DNA of 64,000 nucleotides from Nicotiana tabacum (taxonomy: Eukaryota; Streptophyta; Magnoliopsida; Solanales; Solanaceae): NCBI RefSeq assembly GCF_000715075.1, contig NC_134089.1, positions 72,026,697 to 72,090,696 on the forward strand. Reading direction: 5' to 3'. This document shows positions 35,109-48,264 of the stretch, in pieces (positions within the stretch are counted from its first letter, which is position 1; the number at the start of each line of letters is the position of its first letter). A program made the position numbers and the translations under genes. The notes under the pieces were generated by a model that did no database searches, was not told the DNA's origin, and saw only the letters and a program-made list of their open reading frames with translations.

Positions 35109-35562
35109 GGACCCAATAAAAGATAAGTAATAAACACATTTTTTTTCTGGAATTTACAATTTTCAAATTCAAACAAACTGGATTGCAAAAGTTTAAAAAC
35201 TAACCATACTAACAGACTTTGACAAAAGACAACAAACGACCTCGAAAATCAAATAACTCGCATCAAAGAATTACAAACTCAAAACAGACGGTCAGTTCCT
35301 TTCCCCGTTTGCCAAATGCAACCAAACTGTTATTTTTTGCAAATGTCGGGGAGGATTATTTTATGACACTTTACAAACTTGTCCATTCTTTTACGAAAAT
35401 AACCTTTTGACAATTGAAAGATACTCTAAGGCTATTTCGGCAAGAACGGTTTAAAACGCGGCCGAAGCTGGCTCGGCTTATTTTGACTAAAAACCCAAAC
35501 GGTATACACCTGACCGCTGACTTTTTTTTTTTTCAAATTACAAAAAAACTGGTGTTGCAAAC

Positions 35563-35950
35563 ACGACCCTTCAGCGCCTCGGGGGCAAAGATTTTAAGGC
35601 TGTGTGGGTCAACTGGACAAAAATACTAAACAAGACCCAAAGGTGGCTGTTTATGCAAAGTCAGCCCTCCGGCGTCCCTTTCGGGAACATTCGGCTAAGT
35701 TATGACAAAACAGCATCACCTGACTTATTTACGACCCTTTTTATCATTTTTCGAATTAGAAAAGTCAATATTGCAAACCCGGCCTTTCAACGTCTCGGGG
35801 ACGAGGATTTTTAAGGCTGTGTGGGTCAACTGGACCAAATCTTAAAAATGACCCGAAGGTGGCTGTTTATGCAAAGTCAGCCTTCCGGCGTCCCTTTCGG
35901 GAACATTCGGCTATTTATGACAAAACAACATCACCTGACTTATTTATGAC
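35563..35950. repeat. About 210-bp tandem duplication, interior A
   Basis: 35563-35745 and 35774-35950 share long blocks, including AAGGCTGTGTGGGTCAACTG, GGTGGCTGTTTATGCAAAG and GGCGTCCCTTTCGGGAAC. The two copies are moderately diverged. The same pair exists in interior B (48265-48450 and 48484-48660), so the duplication predates the unit duplication. Confidence 0.85.
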
Positions 35951-36029
35951 AGAGTTGAAATTTTGACATGTTTTTTTTTGTTTTTTGGCTATTTTAGCAA
36001 AAGGTGGGGTTGGACCCGATGAGGGTTGC

Positions 36030-36071
36030 CTACGTATCTCACACCCGGTGAGAATTAAACCCGCGTAGTTC
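36030..36071. other. Two-stem motif copy 4, interior A
   Basis: The outer stem is CTACGT/GCGTAG. The inner stem TCTCAC/GTGAGA is perfect, with loop ACCCG. The counterpart in B is 48740-48781, where the loop changes but the stem is kept. Confidence 0.6.
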
Positions 36072-36575
36072 GGGTAATCATGAATAAAGTAAATAAACTA
36101 ACCCTTTTCTTTTTATTATTATTATTTTTTTTCTTTGGAATCTGTGAAAGAACTGCTTTAAAAGAAGAAAGGAAGTATATTTTTTTTTTGGATTTTTGAT
36201 TGATTTTCTTTTTTGAAAGAAAGATTTCTAAGAATTCCTTTTCTTTTGATTTGAACTTTGAGAATTTCAAAAGTAAAGGAAGATATTTTTTTGTTTGAAT
36301 TTTCATTTGTTTTCTCTTAATCTAAAGAAGAAAGAAGATATTTTTGGAATTTTACCTTTAATAAAAGAAATGCTTCTAAAAAATAAAAATATTTTTTTGA
36401 ATTTTGAATTTTCTTTTCAATTTTGAAAGAAGAATCAAAATATTTTCTTTTATATTTGTTGCAAGACATATATTTTTGGAATTTTACTTTGAATTTTCTT
36501 GGCAAGACAAATACTCTTTGCAACAAATAAAGATATATATGTATATCTTGGAAATAAAGAAAAATTACTTTTTGG

Positions 36576-36579
<4 letters not shown>

Positions 36580-36617
<38 letters not shown>
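36580..36617. repeat. TA microsatellite, interior A
   Basis: About 19 TA units, at the same place as the roughly 200-bp TA tract in interior B. The frames of alternating Tyr and Ile across it are artefacts. Confidence 0.93.
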
Positions 36618-36619
<2 letters not shown>

Positions 36620-37542
36620 AATAATAAAACCAAGTTCAACGCACGACTCTTTTTATTTATTTTTGGCATTTTCAAATAAATAAATAAGAACCATTTTAAA
36701 ACAAACTTTTTTTCATTTTCATTTTCATTTTCATGGCAAAACAAACTATTTTCCTTTTCTATTTTTTTTTTTTGAAAAACAAGACATAACAACGACTTTT
36801 TTTTCTTTGTTTTTAATAAAACTAACTAATAAGACATTTTTTTTCATTTTTTCAAAATTTCGGCAGAGTTTTGACAGTATTTCTGTATTGGTTTTTTTCA
36901 AAAATAAACAATCAATTCCCTAACCGCTATCTTTTTTTTTCTTTTTTCCTCAATTTCACAATATTCCTGATATTCAAAAATCTGTCAACACACAAGTCCG
37001 AATCGAATAAATGCGCAAGTAGCAGCAAATAAGATGCATTAGGATGGTCATTTTCATTTTTGGGTACACCTGTCCTAGACAGACCCAACCCTGCGTTGAG
37101 CCTCCAAAGTCAGATGCACATGATGCAGATAAGCGTTCCTACTAGGGATCCGACATGTGGCTTTGTTATACTAGGTTCAGAACCTGGGTGTTTGTTCTAG
37201 ACCTGGCTTACCCGAGCGGACAGCTCGAGCCGAGGGGGAGGCGGCAGTCCGGGAATACAGAAGCTTCACCGGCTTTGCGACTTATCCAAACCTCGTTCTA
37301 AATTGGGACTTGACACTATACAGAAAAGAAGTCGTACGAAGTACACCCTTCTTCATGATTAAGAAGACTCAGAGAGAAGATGAGTTTCGGCACAGTTTAT
37401 ATACAGTTCACGTAATATCAAAGCGGTAAAAGGCAACCAATTAGCACATTGAGCCAAAACATGTAACAAAATCAGATAAAACCAAATATAACAATTTATA
37501 TAAGCTCGAATTTCTAACCTTGAACCAGTGGTTCTAGATTTG

Positions 37543-37560
37543 TCCCCAGCAGAGTCGCCA
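37543..37560 (-). other. Primer-binding site next to LTR2, tRNA-Arg type
   Basis: The minus strand reads TGGCGACTCTGCTGGGGA, four bases (GCTC) after the LTR2 end. The match to the tRNA-Arg 3' end is typical of Tat/Ogre elements; I assign it from knowledge of the lineage, not from an alignment. Confidence 0.75.
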
Positions 37561-39066
37561 GAGCTGTCACACCTCCTTTTTCCGCCCCCGCGAGGGGCGT
37601 AAGAGTTTTTTCCAATTAAAGGACAATCAAAACGGGATTGGTTTATTTATTTCAGAGTCACCACTTGGGAGATTTAGGGTGTCCCAAGTCACCAATTTTA
37701 ATCCCGAGTCGAGGAAAAGAATGACTCCATATTACAGTCTGCGTACCAGAAATCCGGATAAGGAATTCTGTTAACCCGGGAGAAGGTGTTAGGCATTCTC
37801 GAGTTCCGTAGTTCTAGCACGGTCGCTCAACTGTCATATTCGGCTTATTTATCTGATTTTTATACAATTATGAACCGGTATGCCAATTTTAACTTTTTAC
37901 CACTTTATTATTATTATTTTTAAAAGAATGTGAACATCGCTTAAAACATGTCATTGGATTGCGTCACATGAAATGCACCCAAATCCGGAACACATTTTAT
38001 TTGATATTTTGGGATTTGGATTTGGGTCGCATGAAATGCACACCCAAGCTTTAAGAAAGTAAACTATTAAACACGCGCCTAAAGAGACTATCGCGTTATT
38101 ATTTTGGGAAGGCCGTGAAATTCACTAAATGGTCCTACCACATCTAATTAAACCATACATTTTGTGAGGGCCCCGCAATCTATACGTTTTATTTGGCGAG
38201 GCTCGTCTCGTTTTTATTTAAAAGGATGAACCTATAGTGACTACATTTTCTATTAGGTTCGTCTCTAAAATAAAAGAAATCCCTCAATTAATTACATGCT
38301 AAAAAAAGACGTAACTTATTAGTTATTAGTTTACGGCTAATGCAAATGGAAAATTGCAATCGAGTTTGTACCAAGAAAGATTGCTTTTATTCAATATTCT
38401 ACCATTTACTAATACTAGAACATGAGATAGATACACAGTAATATCAAAACAGATTAACTATTCTTCGATTTACTTAAACTAACATTATTAGATGAAGAAA
38501 TTATACATATGCAACCTCATTACTCATTAATCATTCAACTACATCTTTATACAAAGAAAGGAAAATTATATTCAAACACAAGTCTAAACAGGAGGAATTC
38601 AACAGGAACAAAGCCTGATTAATATTTCATTTCGCTTCAAGCCGAGAGTGTACAAATGTGTACCTGGAAATAGCAGTACAAGAACAAAAGAAGGAGAAGT
38701 CAGCAGCAGTAATAACACAGCAACAGCAGGTTCAGCAACACCGCAAACCAGTAACAACCAGTAACAACCAGTAGAATAACCCAGCAACGGATTGAAAAAT
38801 CAGCAATACCAAAGTGCAATTGCAGTCAAAGCAGAAGAGAGACGGATACCGAATGCAGTAGTTTACTGATTTTCAATAACACTCGAGAAAAGGCAAACAG
38901 AAATTATTCAAGTGAAAGTTCAAGTTGTCTTTCTCTTTTAAAAAGACTCCAACACTTCTTCAGATTTTCAGAATGTATTACTCTAAAAAATATTCTCCCC
39001 CCAAAATCTCTCTAGAAAAATAATCCTCCTAATAATCTTCAACCCCTTTAATGTGTCAAAATGACT

Positions 39067-39078
39067 CTATATATATAG
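39067..39078 (-). promoter_or_regulatory. LTR2 TATA box candidate
   Basis: CTATATATATAG, same context as in LTR1 and LTR3. If active it would drive unit A on the minus strand. Confidence 0.45.
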
Positions 39079-40079
39079 CAAGACAAGTCTTGAATTCCCA
39101 ACCCCAAATTATTCCCCCAAGTCATGCTTTGTCCCCACTATTAAATGTCTTCTTTATTTTAAACCTTGTCCCCCATGCCTACATTAAATAAATACACAAT
39201 CCCAACCCATTATAATTTGTCCCCCATGCTTAACATAAACAAATGCAATATTCCCTCCCATTATATTTTGTCTTGTCCCCCATTATGTTAAATAATTATA
39301 TCAAAAATCCCACCCCATTATATTTTGTCTCCCATGCTTAACATAAAGAATCAAAATAATGTTCAATTACCAAACTACCCCTCCGACCTTATTGCAATTA
39401 CCATTTTACCCCTGAACGGATTGCAATTTACCAAACTACCCCCATCAGCTCTAAACAATCAATTAATCAAAACTTGACCAAAATATAGTCAAGATGACCA
39501 ATTTCTCAACAATCTTCAACAACAAATCACATGAACACGATGAACAACACAACTCAAAATTAATGGAACGAATCAACCATATCGGGAACCAATCCTGGTT
39601 AATTTAGACCATGAATGTATGAGCAAAGATACAACAATACAAACAACAAAACTATATGATTCAAATTAAATCAACAAATCAAAAACAAACATAAACTCAC
39701 ATTAAATCACTGGATTTAAATATGAACTTCAAACAAAGATGAGCATGAACTAAATCTATTTTTTAAGCAACAAAACAAGACGGATTCACATGACTCAAAC
39801 AACATTAATAATTTCTGGAAAATACATAACAACATGAAACAAACTGAATTAAATTCAATTTGAATCTAACAAACTAACAAATATTTATCTAAACAATAAT
39901 ACAAACATGAAAAACAACTAATTAAACTTTCATTTGAAATCTGAAAAATTAATTTAACAAAGCACAAAAACAAACTAAAAATTAATTCAAACGATAGACA
40001 TGAACAAAACAAACATTTGCCGATTTTAGATTTAAAAATATCAAAACAAAAATACGGACAAAATAAAACTCAAAAACTA

Positions 40080-40682
40080 CTAACCGGATCGAAATGAAAT
40101 ATGTACGGACTGTTTCGACGAGCCTCGACCAAAGCTCAACCAAACGACGACGAACATGAACCTAAGAAGTTGACACCGAAACAACAACAACAATCGACGC
40201 GACAGAAGCGATGCTCGAGCAACACTTTTGAGCTTCTGACCAACGGTTTTATAGAGCAAATGAAGAAGCTTCGACCGTGGATCTTTTGCTCCTTCGGGAA
40301 ATGATTGTTGGATCGTAGTTTCATCGACGAAGAAGATGAAGCAGAAACATAGCGTGACGGGTCTGTTTGGAGATGAAGTGAAGCAGCAGGATGGTTTGAA
40401 GCCGAAGGAGATGAAGTGAAGCAGTAGGACGGCTGGGTGTATCGGAAGCAGCCATGGCGGAAAGCTTAACGAAGGAGTGGCGACCATGGATGTCGAGCTC
40501 AAGCTTGAGCTCGACGAAGAAGACGAAGCATCTGGTTGCTGCTGGTCGTTTGGACGTGAGAACGCAACAAGAAGCAGTACGTGAAGCTGGGGGTCGACGC
40601 AGCAGCACTGCTGCTCGTCAATGGCGGACATGGAGGGGCGCTGTTCGTTTAATGAAGATGAAGGAGAAGAAGCAGCAGCCAT
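40080..40682 (-). other. U3 open frame, 200 codons in LTR2 (doubtful)
   Basis: Counterpart of the LTR1 frame without its early stop, extending to a tail rich in Ser, Leu and Arg. It has a Ser-rich middle and Cys/Leu patches but no recognised domain. Conservation among LTR copies is expected from shared descent alone. Confidence 0.25.
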
Positions 40683-41446
40683 GGACGGGCTGCTGCGTGT
40701 GTGCGTGTGTGTTTTGTTGTGTATGTGTATGTGTGTGTGTGTGTGTTGTTGATGGGGAGGTAGCCATGGTTGGGTTGGGATGAAGGTTTTGCAGAGGAAG
40801 AAGATGGAGGGGGCGGGTAGTTTTTTTTTTAGTTTTAGGGTTTCAACAAGAAAAATGACAAATGGGAGGGGGTTGGGCGGATGGTTTAATTATGGGGAGG
40901 ACCGGGTCGACCCGATTTAGAATGGACCGGGTCATGGGGAAGATTGGGCAATTATTTGGGCCTGAGGTTGAAATTTGAAGAAGTGGCCCAATCCGATTTT
41001 TCTTTGTATTTTGTTCTCTTTTCTTCTTTTATTTTCTAAAACTAAATTATAAAAATACTTAAATTATTATTAAGAACTAAATTAAGTTATAAAAGCGCAA
41101 ATTAACTCCCAATAACAATTAACGCACAATTACGTAATAATTAAGCATAAAATTGTTCATTTGGACATTAAATGCTAAAAAATGCAAAAGATGCCTATTT
41201 TTTGTAATTTTTGATTTTTCTAAAACTAATTTAATTACTAACAATTGTAGAATTAAATCCTACATGCAAAATGCGACATATTTTTGTATTTTTTATTAAT
41301 TTAACAAATAAGCAAACATAGACAAATACAAATAATTATCCAAAAATATCATAAAATCTCACAAAATTGCACACCAAGGAAAATCATTTGATTTTAAATT
41401 TTTTTTGGGAGTAATTCTCATATAGGGCAAAAATCACGTGCTTACA

Positions 41447-41459
41447 GCTGCCCCTCTTT
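41447..41459 (-). other. Polypurine tract next to LTR2
   Basis: The minus strand reads AAAGAGGGGCAGC before TGTAAGCACGTG. It shows that LTR2 has a complete 3'-LTR context for unit B. Confidence 0.75.
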
Positions 41460-41579
41460 GCCCGAAGACACGAAGGGTTTTCGTGCAAAGATAAAGCGAG
41501 CGATTTTTGCCCATCCGAGTACTCCGTGTGAAGCATTTTTTTGAAAAAGATTTAACCGAACCTTTGCTTCAAAGGTTTC

Positions 41580-41621
41580 CTACATATCCCTGGCTAAAGG
41601 GGAATCAGGTTAATGTAGTTC
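41580..41621. other. Two-stem motif copy 1, interior B
   Basis: Same stems as 28892-28933, unchanged: outer CTACAT/ATGTAG, inner TCCCT/AGGGGA. Confidence 0.6.
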
Positions 41622-42189
41622 GGGAAATTTTGGTAGCTGGGACTACCGTGGGACATGCAATGTTACTGCTGCTGCATGCTGTTATCACTGCTTACCGATC
41701 TCCTTGTTACACCGTGCTTAAAAGAAAACAAGAAGCTAGGCTAGACTGAAATTTGTTCTTGTTGCCTTGCTTTCTTGTCGGCTTGTGTTTCATCCGGTGC
41801 TTTTCTTCCGTGAATTTGGGAATGATACTGGCCCTTTGCTTTTCTGAGTACCAGTTTTCATCATTTTGCTCGATCCGCTAGGGACATGGCTTTCTTCATC
41901 AAGCTTTTCGGCGGTTCCTCTGGTGGGTACGACTCTCTTCATCAGATTTGTTATGCTGGGCATGATTTAATGTTCACCAGCTGCTTCTTTCAAAACGCGT
42001 CCCTTCTTCCTTTTGACTCAGGCGCTTGAATTTGTGCTGGGACCTCTTGCTGCAACCTTTTGCTTCCCGGTGCTGGGGATTTTTATTGTTTCCTGCTGGG
42101 GATTCCTGTTGTAACCTTCTACCTTCCGGTGGGGTTACTGATTTCAAAATCTGTTGTATAAGACTCAAAAGTATTCCTTTTGTTATATA

Positions 42190-43322
42190 GGTGCACGCCT
42201 GAATGCAAAAACATGAAATGTATGCCCGCATTATACTGGTGGGCGACCTAAAACAGAAATGAAAAGACAGAAATGTATTCCCGCATTATACTGGTGGGCG
42301 ACCTAGAACATGAAATGTAAAGACAGAAATATATTCCCGCATTATACTGGTGGGCGACCTAGAACATGAATGTATTCCCGCATTATACTGGTGGGCGACC
42401 TAGAACACAATGTATTCCCGCATTATACTGGTGGGCGACCTAGAACAGAATGTATTCCCGCATTATACTGGTGGGCGACCTAGAACAGAATGTATTCCCG
42501 CATTATACTGGTGGGCGACCTAGAACAAAAATGTATTCCCGCATTATACTGGTGGGCGAACTGGTGGGTGATATAGAACATGAAATGTAAAGACAGAAAT
42601 ATATTCCCGCATTATACTGGTGGGCGACCTAGAACATGAATGTATTCCCGCATTATACTGGTGGGCGACCTAGAACAGAATGTATTCCCGCATTATACTG
42701 GTGGGCGACCTAGAACAGAATGTATTCCCGCATTATACTGGTGGGCGACCTAGAACAGAAAGTATTCCCGCATTATACTGGTGGGCGACCTAGAACAGAA
42801 TGTATTCCTGCATTATACTGGTGGGCGACCTAGAACATGAAATGAAAAGACAGAAATGTATTCCCGCATTATACTGGTGGGCGACCTAGAACATGAAATG
42901 TATTCCCACATTATACTGGTGGGCGACCTAGAACAGAAATGTATTCCCGCATTATACTGGTGGGCGACCTAGAACAGAAATGTATTCCCGCATTATACTG
43001 GTGGGCGACCTAGAACAGAAATGTAAAGACAGAAAGTATTCCTGCATTATACTGGTGGGCGACCTAGAACAGAAAAGTATTCCCGCATTATACTGGTGGG
43101 CGACCTAGAACAAAAAAGTATTCCCGCATTATACTGGTGGGCGACCTAGAACAAAATGTATTCCCGCATTATACTGGTGGGCGACCTAGAACAAAATGTA
43201 TTCCCGCATTATACTGGTGGGCGACCTAGAATAGAAAAGTATTCCCGCATTATACTGGTGGGCGACTTAGAACAGAAATGTAAAGACAGATAGTGTTCCT
43301 CTAGTTATACAGGTGGGTGCCT
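42190..43322 (-). repeat. 41-bp-class tandem array, interior B (about 24 units)
   Basis: Same core as the array at 29491-30640, but with unit lengths of about 39-60 bp and linkers dominated by AACAGAA. One unit (42541-42600) is a hybrid with an internal duplication of CTGGTGGG. The distal part, from 42835 on, matches interior A closely, whereas the proximal part differs completely in unit order. Confidence 0.95.
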
Positions 43323-43339
43323 GTTTTCAACCACAACTT

Positions 43340-44436
43340 TGAGAATAAAATCCTATTTGAGGGCGGATGAACCCAACATATCCTATTTGAGGGCGGATGA
43401 ACCCCAAACTATCCTGTTGGAGGGCGGATGAACCCAAACTATCCTGTTGAGGGCGGATGAACCCAACATATCCTATTCGAGGGCGGATGAACCCAAAATA
43501 TCCTGTTTGAGGGCGGATAAACCCGACATATCCTGTTTGAGGGCGGATGAACCCGACATATCCTACTTGAGGGCGGATGAACCCGACATATCCTGTTGGA
43601 GGGCGGATGAACCCGACATATCCTATTCGAGGGCGGATGAACCCGACATATCCTGTTCGAGGGCGGATGAACCCGACATATCCTGTTCGAGGGCGGATGA
43701 ACCCGACATATCCTGTTCGAGGGCGGATGAACCCGACATATCCTGTTCGAGGGCGGATGAACCCGACATATCCTATTTCGAGGGCGGATGAACCCGACAT
43801 ATCCTATTCGAGGGCGGATGAATCCGACATATCCTATTCGAGGGCGGATGAACCCGACATATCCTATTCGAGGGCGGATGAACCCGACATATCCTATTCG
43901 AGGGCGGATGAACCCGACACATATCCTATTCGAGGGCGGATGAACCCGACATATCCTATTCGAGGGCGGATGAACCCGACATATCCTATTCGAGGGCGGA
44001 TGAACCCGACATATCCTATTTGAGGGCGGATGAACCCGACATATCCTGTTTGAGGGCGGATGAACCCGACATATCCTGTTTGAGGGCGGATGAACCCAAC
44101 ATATCCTATTCGAGGGCGGATGAACCCGACATATCCTATTCGAGGGCGGATGAACCCAACATACCCTATTCGAGGGCGGATGAACCCGACATATCCTATT
44201 TGAGGGCGGATAAACCCAACCTATCCTGTTTGAGGGCGGATGAACCCAAAATATCCTGTTCGAGGGTGGATGAACCCGACATATCCTATTCGAGGGAGGA
44301 TGAACTCGACATATCCTATTCGAGGGCGGATGAACCCGACATATCCTATTCGAGGGCGGATGAACCCGACATATCCTATTCGAGGGCAGATGAACCCGAC
44401 ATATCCTATTCGAGGGCGGATGAACCCGACATATCC
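43340..44436 (-). repeat. 30-bp tandem array, interior B (about 36 units)
   Basis: Same 30-bp unit as interior A but without the interrupting block. A one-base insertion (CCTATTTCGAGG near 43772) and a two-base insertion (GACACATATCC near 43919) shift the frame inside the array. The long minus-strand frame therefore changes from ICRVHPPSNR to GYVGFIRPRI repeats and back. This argues against protein coding. Confidence 0.95.
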
Positions 44437-46440
44437 TCAAAATTTGAAAATGTCTTACCTCAAAACTTGGTGGGGATTATTTTGCTGGGGGATGAATTTT
44501 CCCTTTTCTTCCTTCCCCAATATGGGTTGTCCGAACCTCTTGAAACTTGGTCGAAAGTCTGTCGAAGATGCTTCTACATCTCGATGACCCGCTGGGGATA
44601 ACGCTGCTGAAGGTAACTCTGCTGAGTAAATATGTTATCTTACTCCTTCCAGAACTATTTCCTTTTGGGTGAGATGTTTCATTCCTCTGCAAACTACTTC
44701 CCTCTTTCTTTTTTCCCTTTTTTTTTTGTTTTTTTTAGCTTCGTCCTTCGAAGACTACCTCCCTTAAGACTCGTTTTGCCTTAACCTGAAAGGAACCGCT
44801 GAGGATACCGATTTTCACCAAACTTGTGTTGGACTCCTCAAAACTGCTGGTGGATTATTTACTTACCTGTTGGGGGATAAAATGTTATCAGCTGCGGATA
44901 ACGTTGTCGAGGACAACACTGCTGGGGGATTTTGATTCCTTCAAAACTAGTGTTTCACTCTTCTGAAGGCTGTTGGGAATGATGCTGGCCTCTCGCTCAT
45001 TCTGAGCTCAAGTTTCATCCCTTCGCTGGGGAACAACTTCCTCCATTGAAACTTATTATGTTGGGGGCAACACTGGTTCAAAGACCACTTCCCTTGAGAC
45101 TTGTGTTATCTTTGTTTTTCTCCAAATGGGTACCTGATTTCCAGAAAATTTTCTAAAATGAAAGGAAAATTTTCTGCCCAAGTTTGATAATCTTTCTTGT
45201 GGCATGCATTTCTGTCATCAATGCCATTTCCTTTACCTGTTTCAAATCAAACAAAATTTGTTAGTTTAAAACGCGGTGGTTGGTTGTGATACTCCTACTG
45301 GGATGGTTTTCCCTTTCTCCTTCCTTGCTCTGCGCTCCAGAAACTGGTTGGTTGCGATATTATTTGCTGGGGATAATCCCATTCTGCTGGGGATATCCCT
45401 CTTCTTTTGTGGCATAGACGGAAACTGGCATTTCCCCGATCTTTTTTAGTATCGTATGGATTTCCCAAACCATGCTCACTGCTCTCCTTGCTTTGTCCAC
45501 GAGCCTCGGCCTTGAGGTTTATAACCTTTGATTTTGGCAAGGATATCCCTCTTGACATTCGTCAATCCTTTTGTCAATTCCCTTTTGCTGGGGATATCTT
45601 TTTTTGACACTGGCCTCGCGCTTGTTCCTTGCTGACTATACCATTTGGATGTACTGGTCAGATCTCATATTGCCTGATTGGAAAGATGATGGCCTATTTT
45701 GAAGTCATTTCCCACTGGTTCTGACCAAACAGACTCTATTGGGGAATTTTTCTATGAAAAGAAAAAGATAAAAGGGAACAGAATAAAAAGGCAAAGGAAA
45801 AAGATGACTCTTTAACAAAAGAAACTATAAATAAAAACCTATCAAATGCAGATACCGACTCTAATGGTCATGACATGCATATGTGGCCTATCATCCGCCG
45901 TCAATCATCTTTCAAGACCTTCAATTGGCGATTCCCCATCTGATTTCCAATATTATTTGACTTGTAGTGCCCGAAGGGTTTTTACTATCAAGTCTCTCTC
46001 ATTTTGTTTTTTCTCTCAGCTTTCGTCGCCTTATGGTGCCTGTGAAGGTTTTCACCGATAAGACTCTCTCATTTGTATCACTTTCCAGCTGGGGATTTGG
46101 AGTGTCGCCGGTTTGACTCTTTCTGCTGGGGATTAGAGTCCTTTCTGCTGTGGAACAGAATGTTATGTTCACGGGTAAGACTCTCCATTTGTCTGACTTG
46201 GCATCTTTTGAAGACTGATCAGAAGGTCTTTCTTTGGACCGTAATGTGGGTTTTTGGATAGCGATAGAAAGAAAGGGTAAAGGCTCAAAACGCATCGATT
46301 TTGGGTTATTAATTACAACCTTCGGAACTAGATTTATTTACAACAAGCGCAACCTTTGCCCCAGTTTCTTGCTTGGGGATATCTTGATTGATTGATTTTT
46401 TTTTTTCATTTTTCAAAACTATGACCGAGCCGTAAAGCGC

Positions 46441-46479
46441 CTACGTATCCTCTTTGAGGAATCAGGTCAAACGTAGTTC
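46441..46479. other. Two-stem motif copy 2, interior B
   Basis: The outer stem is CTACGT/ACGTAG and the inner stem TCCT/AGGA. The loop is CTTTG instead of TTTTG in A, so the A-B difference falls in the loop. Confidence 0.6.
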
Positions 46480-47774
46480 CCAATTCCTTTTTTTTTTCAT
46501 TTGACTTTCCTTTGTTTTTTTTTGTTATCATTTTCCTTCTCTTTACTCTTTTTTTTCTTTTTTTTCTTTACCTGCTATGCTTACGTTTTCTATTCGTTTC
46601 TACTGATTCCGAACGAGGGGTATGAAAGAAAACAAATAAGGCTCAAAGGGGTAACGAAGGATAAAGTGTTTAGGTAGCAGAACAAAATGCCTTCGTCATT
46701 CCAGTCTTCAAAACATGCCAAGTGCAAACAACACATTTGAACATATATTTATGGTCTCTTCCGATGGTGTTGGACTTGACAATTATATTCACATTTGCTT
46801 TTTCATTTGTCAATTCTAAAACACCGTTGGGCGACACTCTCATTATCATGAATGACCCTCATGCCAATTTGGCGAATCTTGCTTTTAAACGGTTTTATTT
46901 TTGTTTTACTTGCCCTAGTTCCACATGACTCGGGCTCCAAATAATCTCAAACCGTTATTATTTCCTTTAAATGCTTTGATCACCTTCCCAGGGTTTTATG
47001 ATCAACTTTTAAGATTAGGCCCAAACTGTAAGCGCATGTCATGTCACTAGAATCGGCATTGAACAAAAATGAAAAAATGACTAAACAAAAAGATGACTGG
47101 AAATAATAAAAGACCTGCTTTTGTATTAGACTACCGGCGAAATGGTTTGAATAATAAAACAAACAAAACAACCAGAATAAAATCCTAACACAGCCTCGAC
47201 AAAACTTAAACAAACTGATATGACAAAATGGAAAGATAGGAAGGTTTGACACAAGACAATATTCGGATTACAACCCTAAGAATAATCCGGACAACAGAAA
47301 TGACAACAAAATAAGCCACCACCAGCTTCTCTTTTGCTAACCAAGGAACGGAGCGTCCTCCATTTTATCAAACTTGACATCTTAGCCACTGAGCTTCGCA
47401 TCAGTATTGCCTAGACCATTACCAACTTCAATATCATCAACCTTAGTCAACATGTCCCCAATAGGATTCGAGTGCTTCTGTTATCAGGCCTGATCCTAGT
47501 AGAGTGTGTATCATGAGGTGCAAGTAAAGGATTCTGGGTGTCATTGTCTGGCTTACCACAAACCAACCACCTTAACTTTCTTTGCAAAACAAACAAGTTA
47601 GAATGGACTAAGTCGGTCCTCATTATTAACAACATCTTTATTTTCTTTTTTTTTCTTTCTTTCTTTTTTTTTCGATTTTTTTTTCTTTTTCTCGATTTTT
47701 CCATTTTTTCGTTTTTTTCCATTTTTTTCATTCTTTTCCTTTTTTTTTCCGTGGTCGAATCTTATGGAGATTGC

Positions 47775-47816
47775 CAACGTATCATGACCCCGCATGAATC
47801 AGACCTTGCGTAGTTC
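47775..47816. other. Two-stem motif copy 3, interior B
   Basis: The inner stem TCATG/CATGA is intact. The outer 5' arm CAACGT has lost one pair relative to copy A. Confidence 0.55.
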
Positions 47817-48264
47817 GGACCCAATAAAAGATAAGTAATAAACACATTTTTTTTCTAGAATTTACAATTTTCAAATTAAAACAAACTGGATTGCAAAAGT
47901 TTAAAAACTAACCATACTAACAGACTTTGACAAAAGACAACAAACGGCCTCGAAAATCAAATAACTCGCATCAAAGAATTACAAACTCAAAACAGACGGT
48001 CAGTTCCTTTCCCCGTTTGCCAAATGCAACCAAACTGTTATTTTTTGCAAATGTCGGGGAGGATTATTTTATGACACTTTACAAACTTGTCCATTCTTTT
48101 ACGAAAATAACCTTTTGACAATTGAAAGATACTCTAAGGTTATTTCGGCAAGAACGGTTTAAAACGCGGCCGAAGCTGGCTTGGCTTATTTTGACTAAAA
48201 ACCCAAACGGTATACACCTGACCGCTGACTCTTTTTTTTTTCAAATTACAAAAAAAACTGGTGT

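Larger units (their letters stand above)
28772..37542 (-). mobile_element. Interior A, non-coding
   Basis: Almost collinear with interior B (41460-50460). From its 3' end it holds a 770-bp segment, the 41-bp array, the 30-bp array, a zone rich in GCTGGGGAT-type phrases (31770-33480), polypyrimidine tracts (34930-35045), a duplicated segment of about 210 bp (35563-35950), T-rich sequence with a TA microsatellite (36580-36617), and a GC-richer leader (37080-37330) before the primer site. Frames such as 32590-32853, 34275-34547 and the Lys-rich 34743-35024 are conserved in B, but they show no domain and follow low-complexity sequence. I do not call genes here. Confidence 0.8.
37565..41446 (-). 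mobile_element. LTR2 (internal LTR), 3882 bp
   Basis: Both sides adjoin element sequence: the primer site on the left (interior A) and the purine tract on the right (interior B). It therefore serves as 5' LTR of unit A and 3' LTR of unit B, and no target duplication flanks it. It shares most diagnostic variants with LTR3, but in its last 300 bp resembles LTR1 (for example it keeps the TCTCACAAAA block missing from LTR3). It also has a private deletion near 40833, where GGGTTTTTGTTTTTGGGTTT is shortened. Confidence 0.92.

Noticed and set aside
37080..37330. GC-richer stretch upstream of the primer site as a tRNA or rRNA gene
   Set aside because: No cloverleaf or rRNA-like sequence recognised; it occurs in both interiors at the leader position, so it is element leader.
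43439..44440. 333-codon minus-strand frame as a repeat protein
   Set aside because: It switches reading phase within the array through one- and two-base insertions, so no single repeat protein is maintained.
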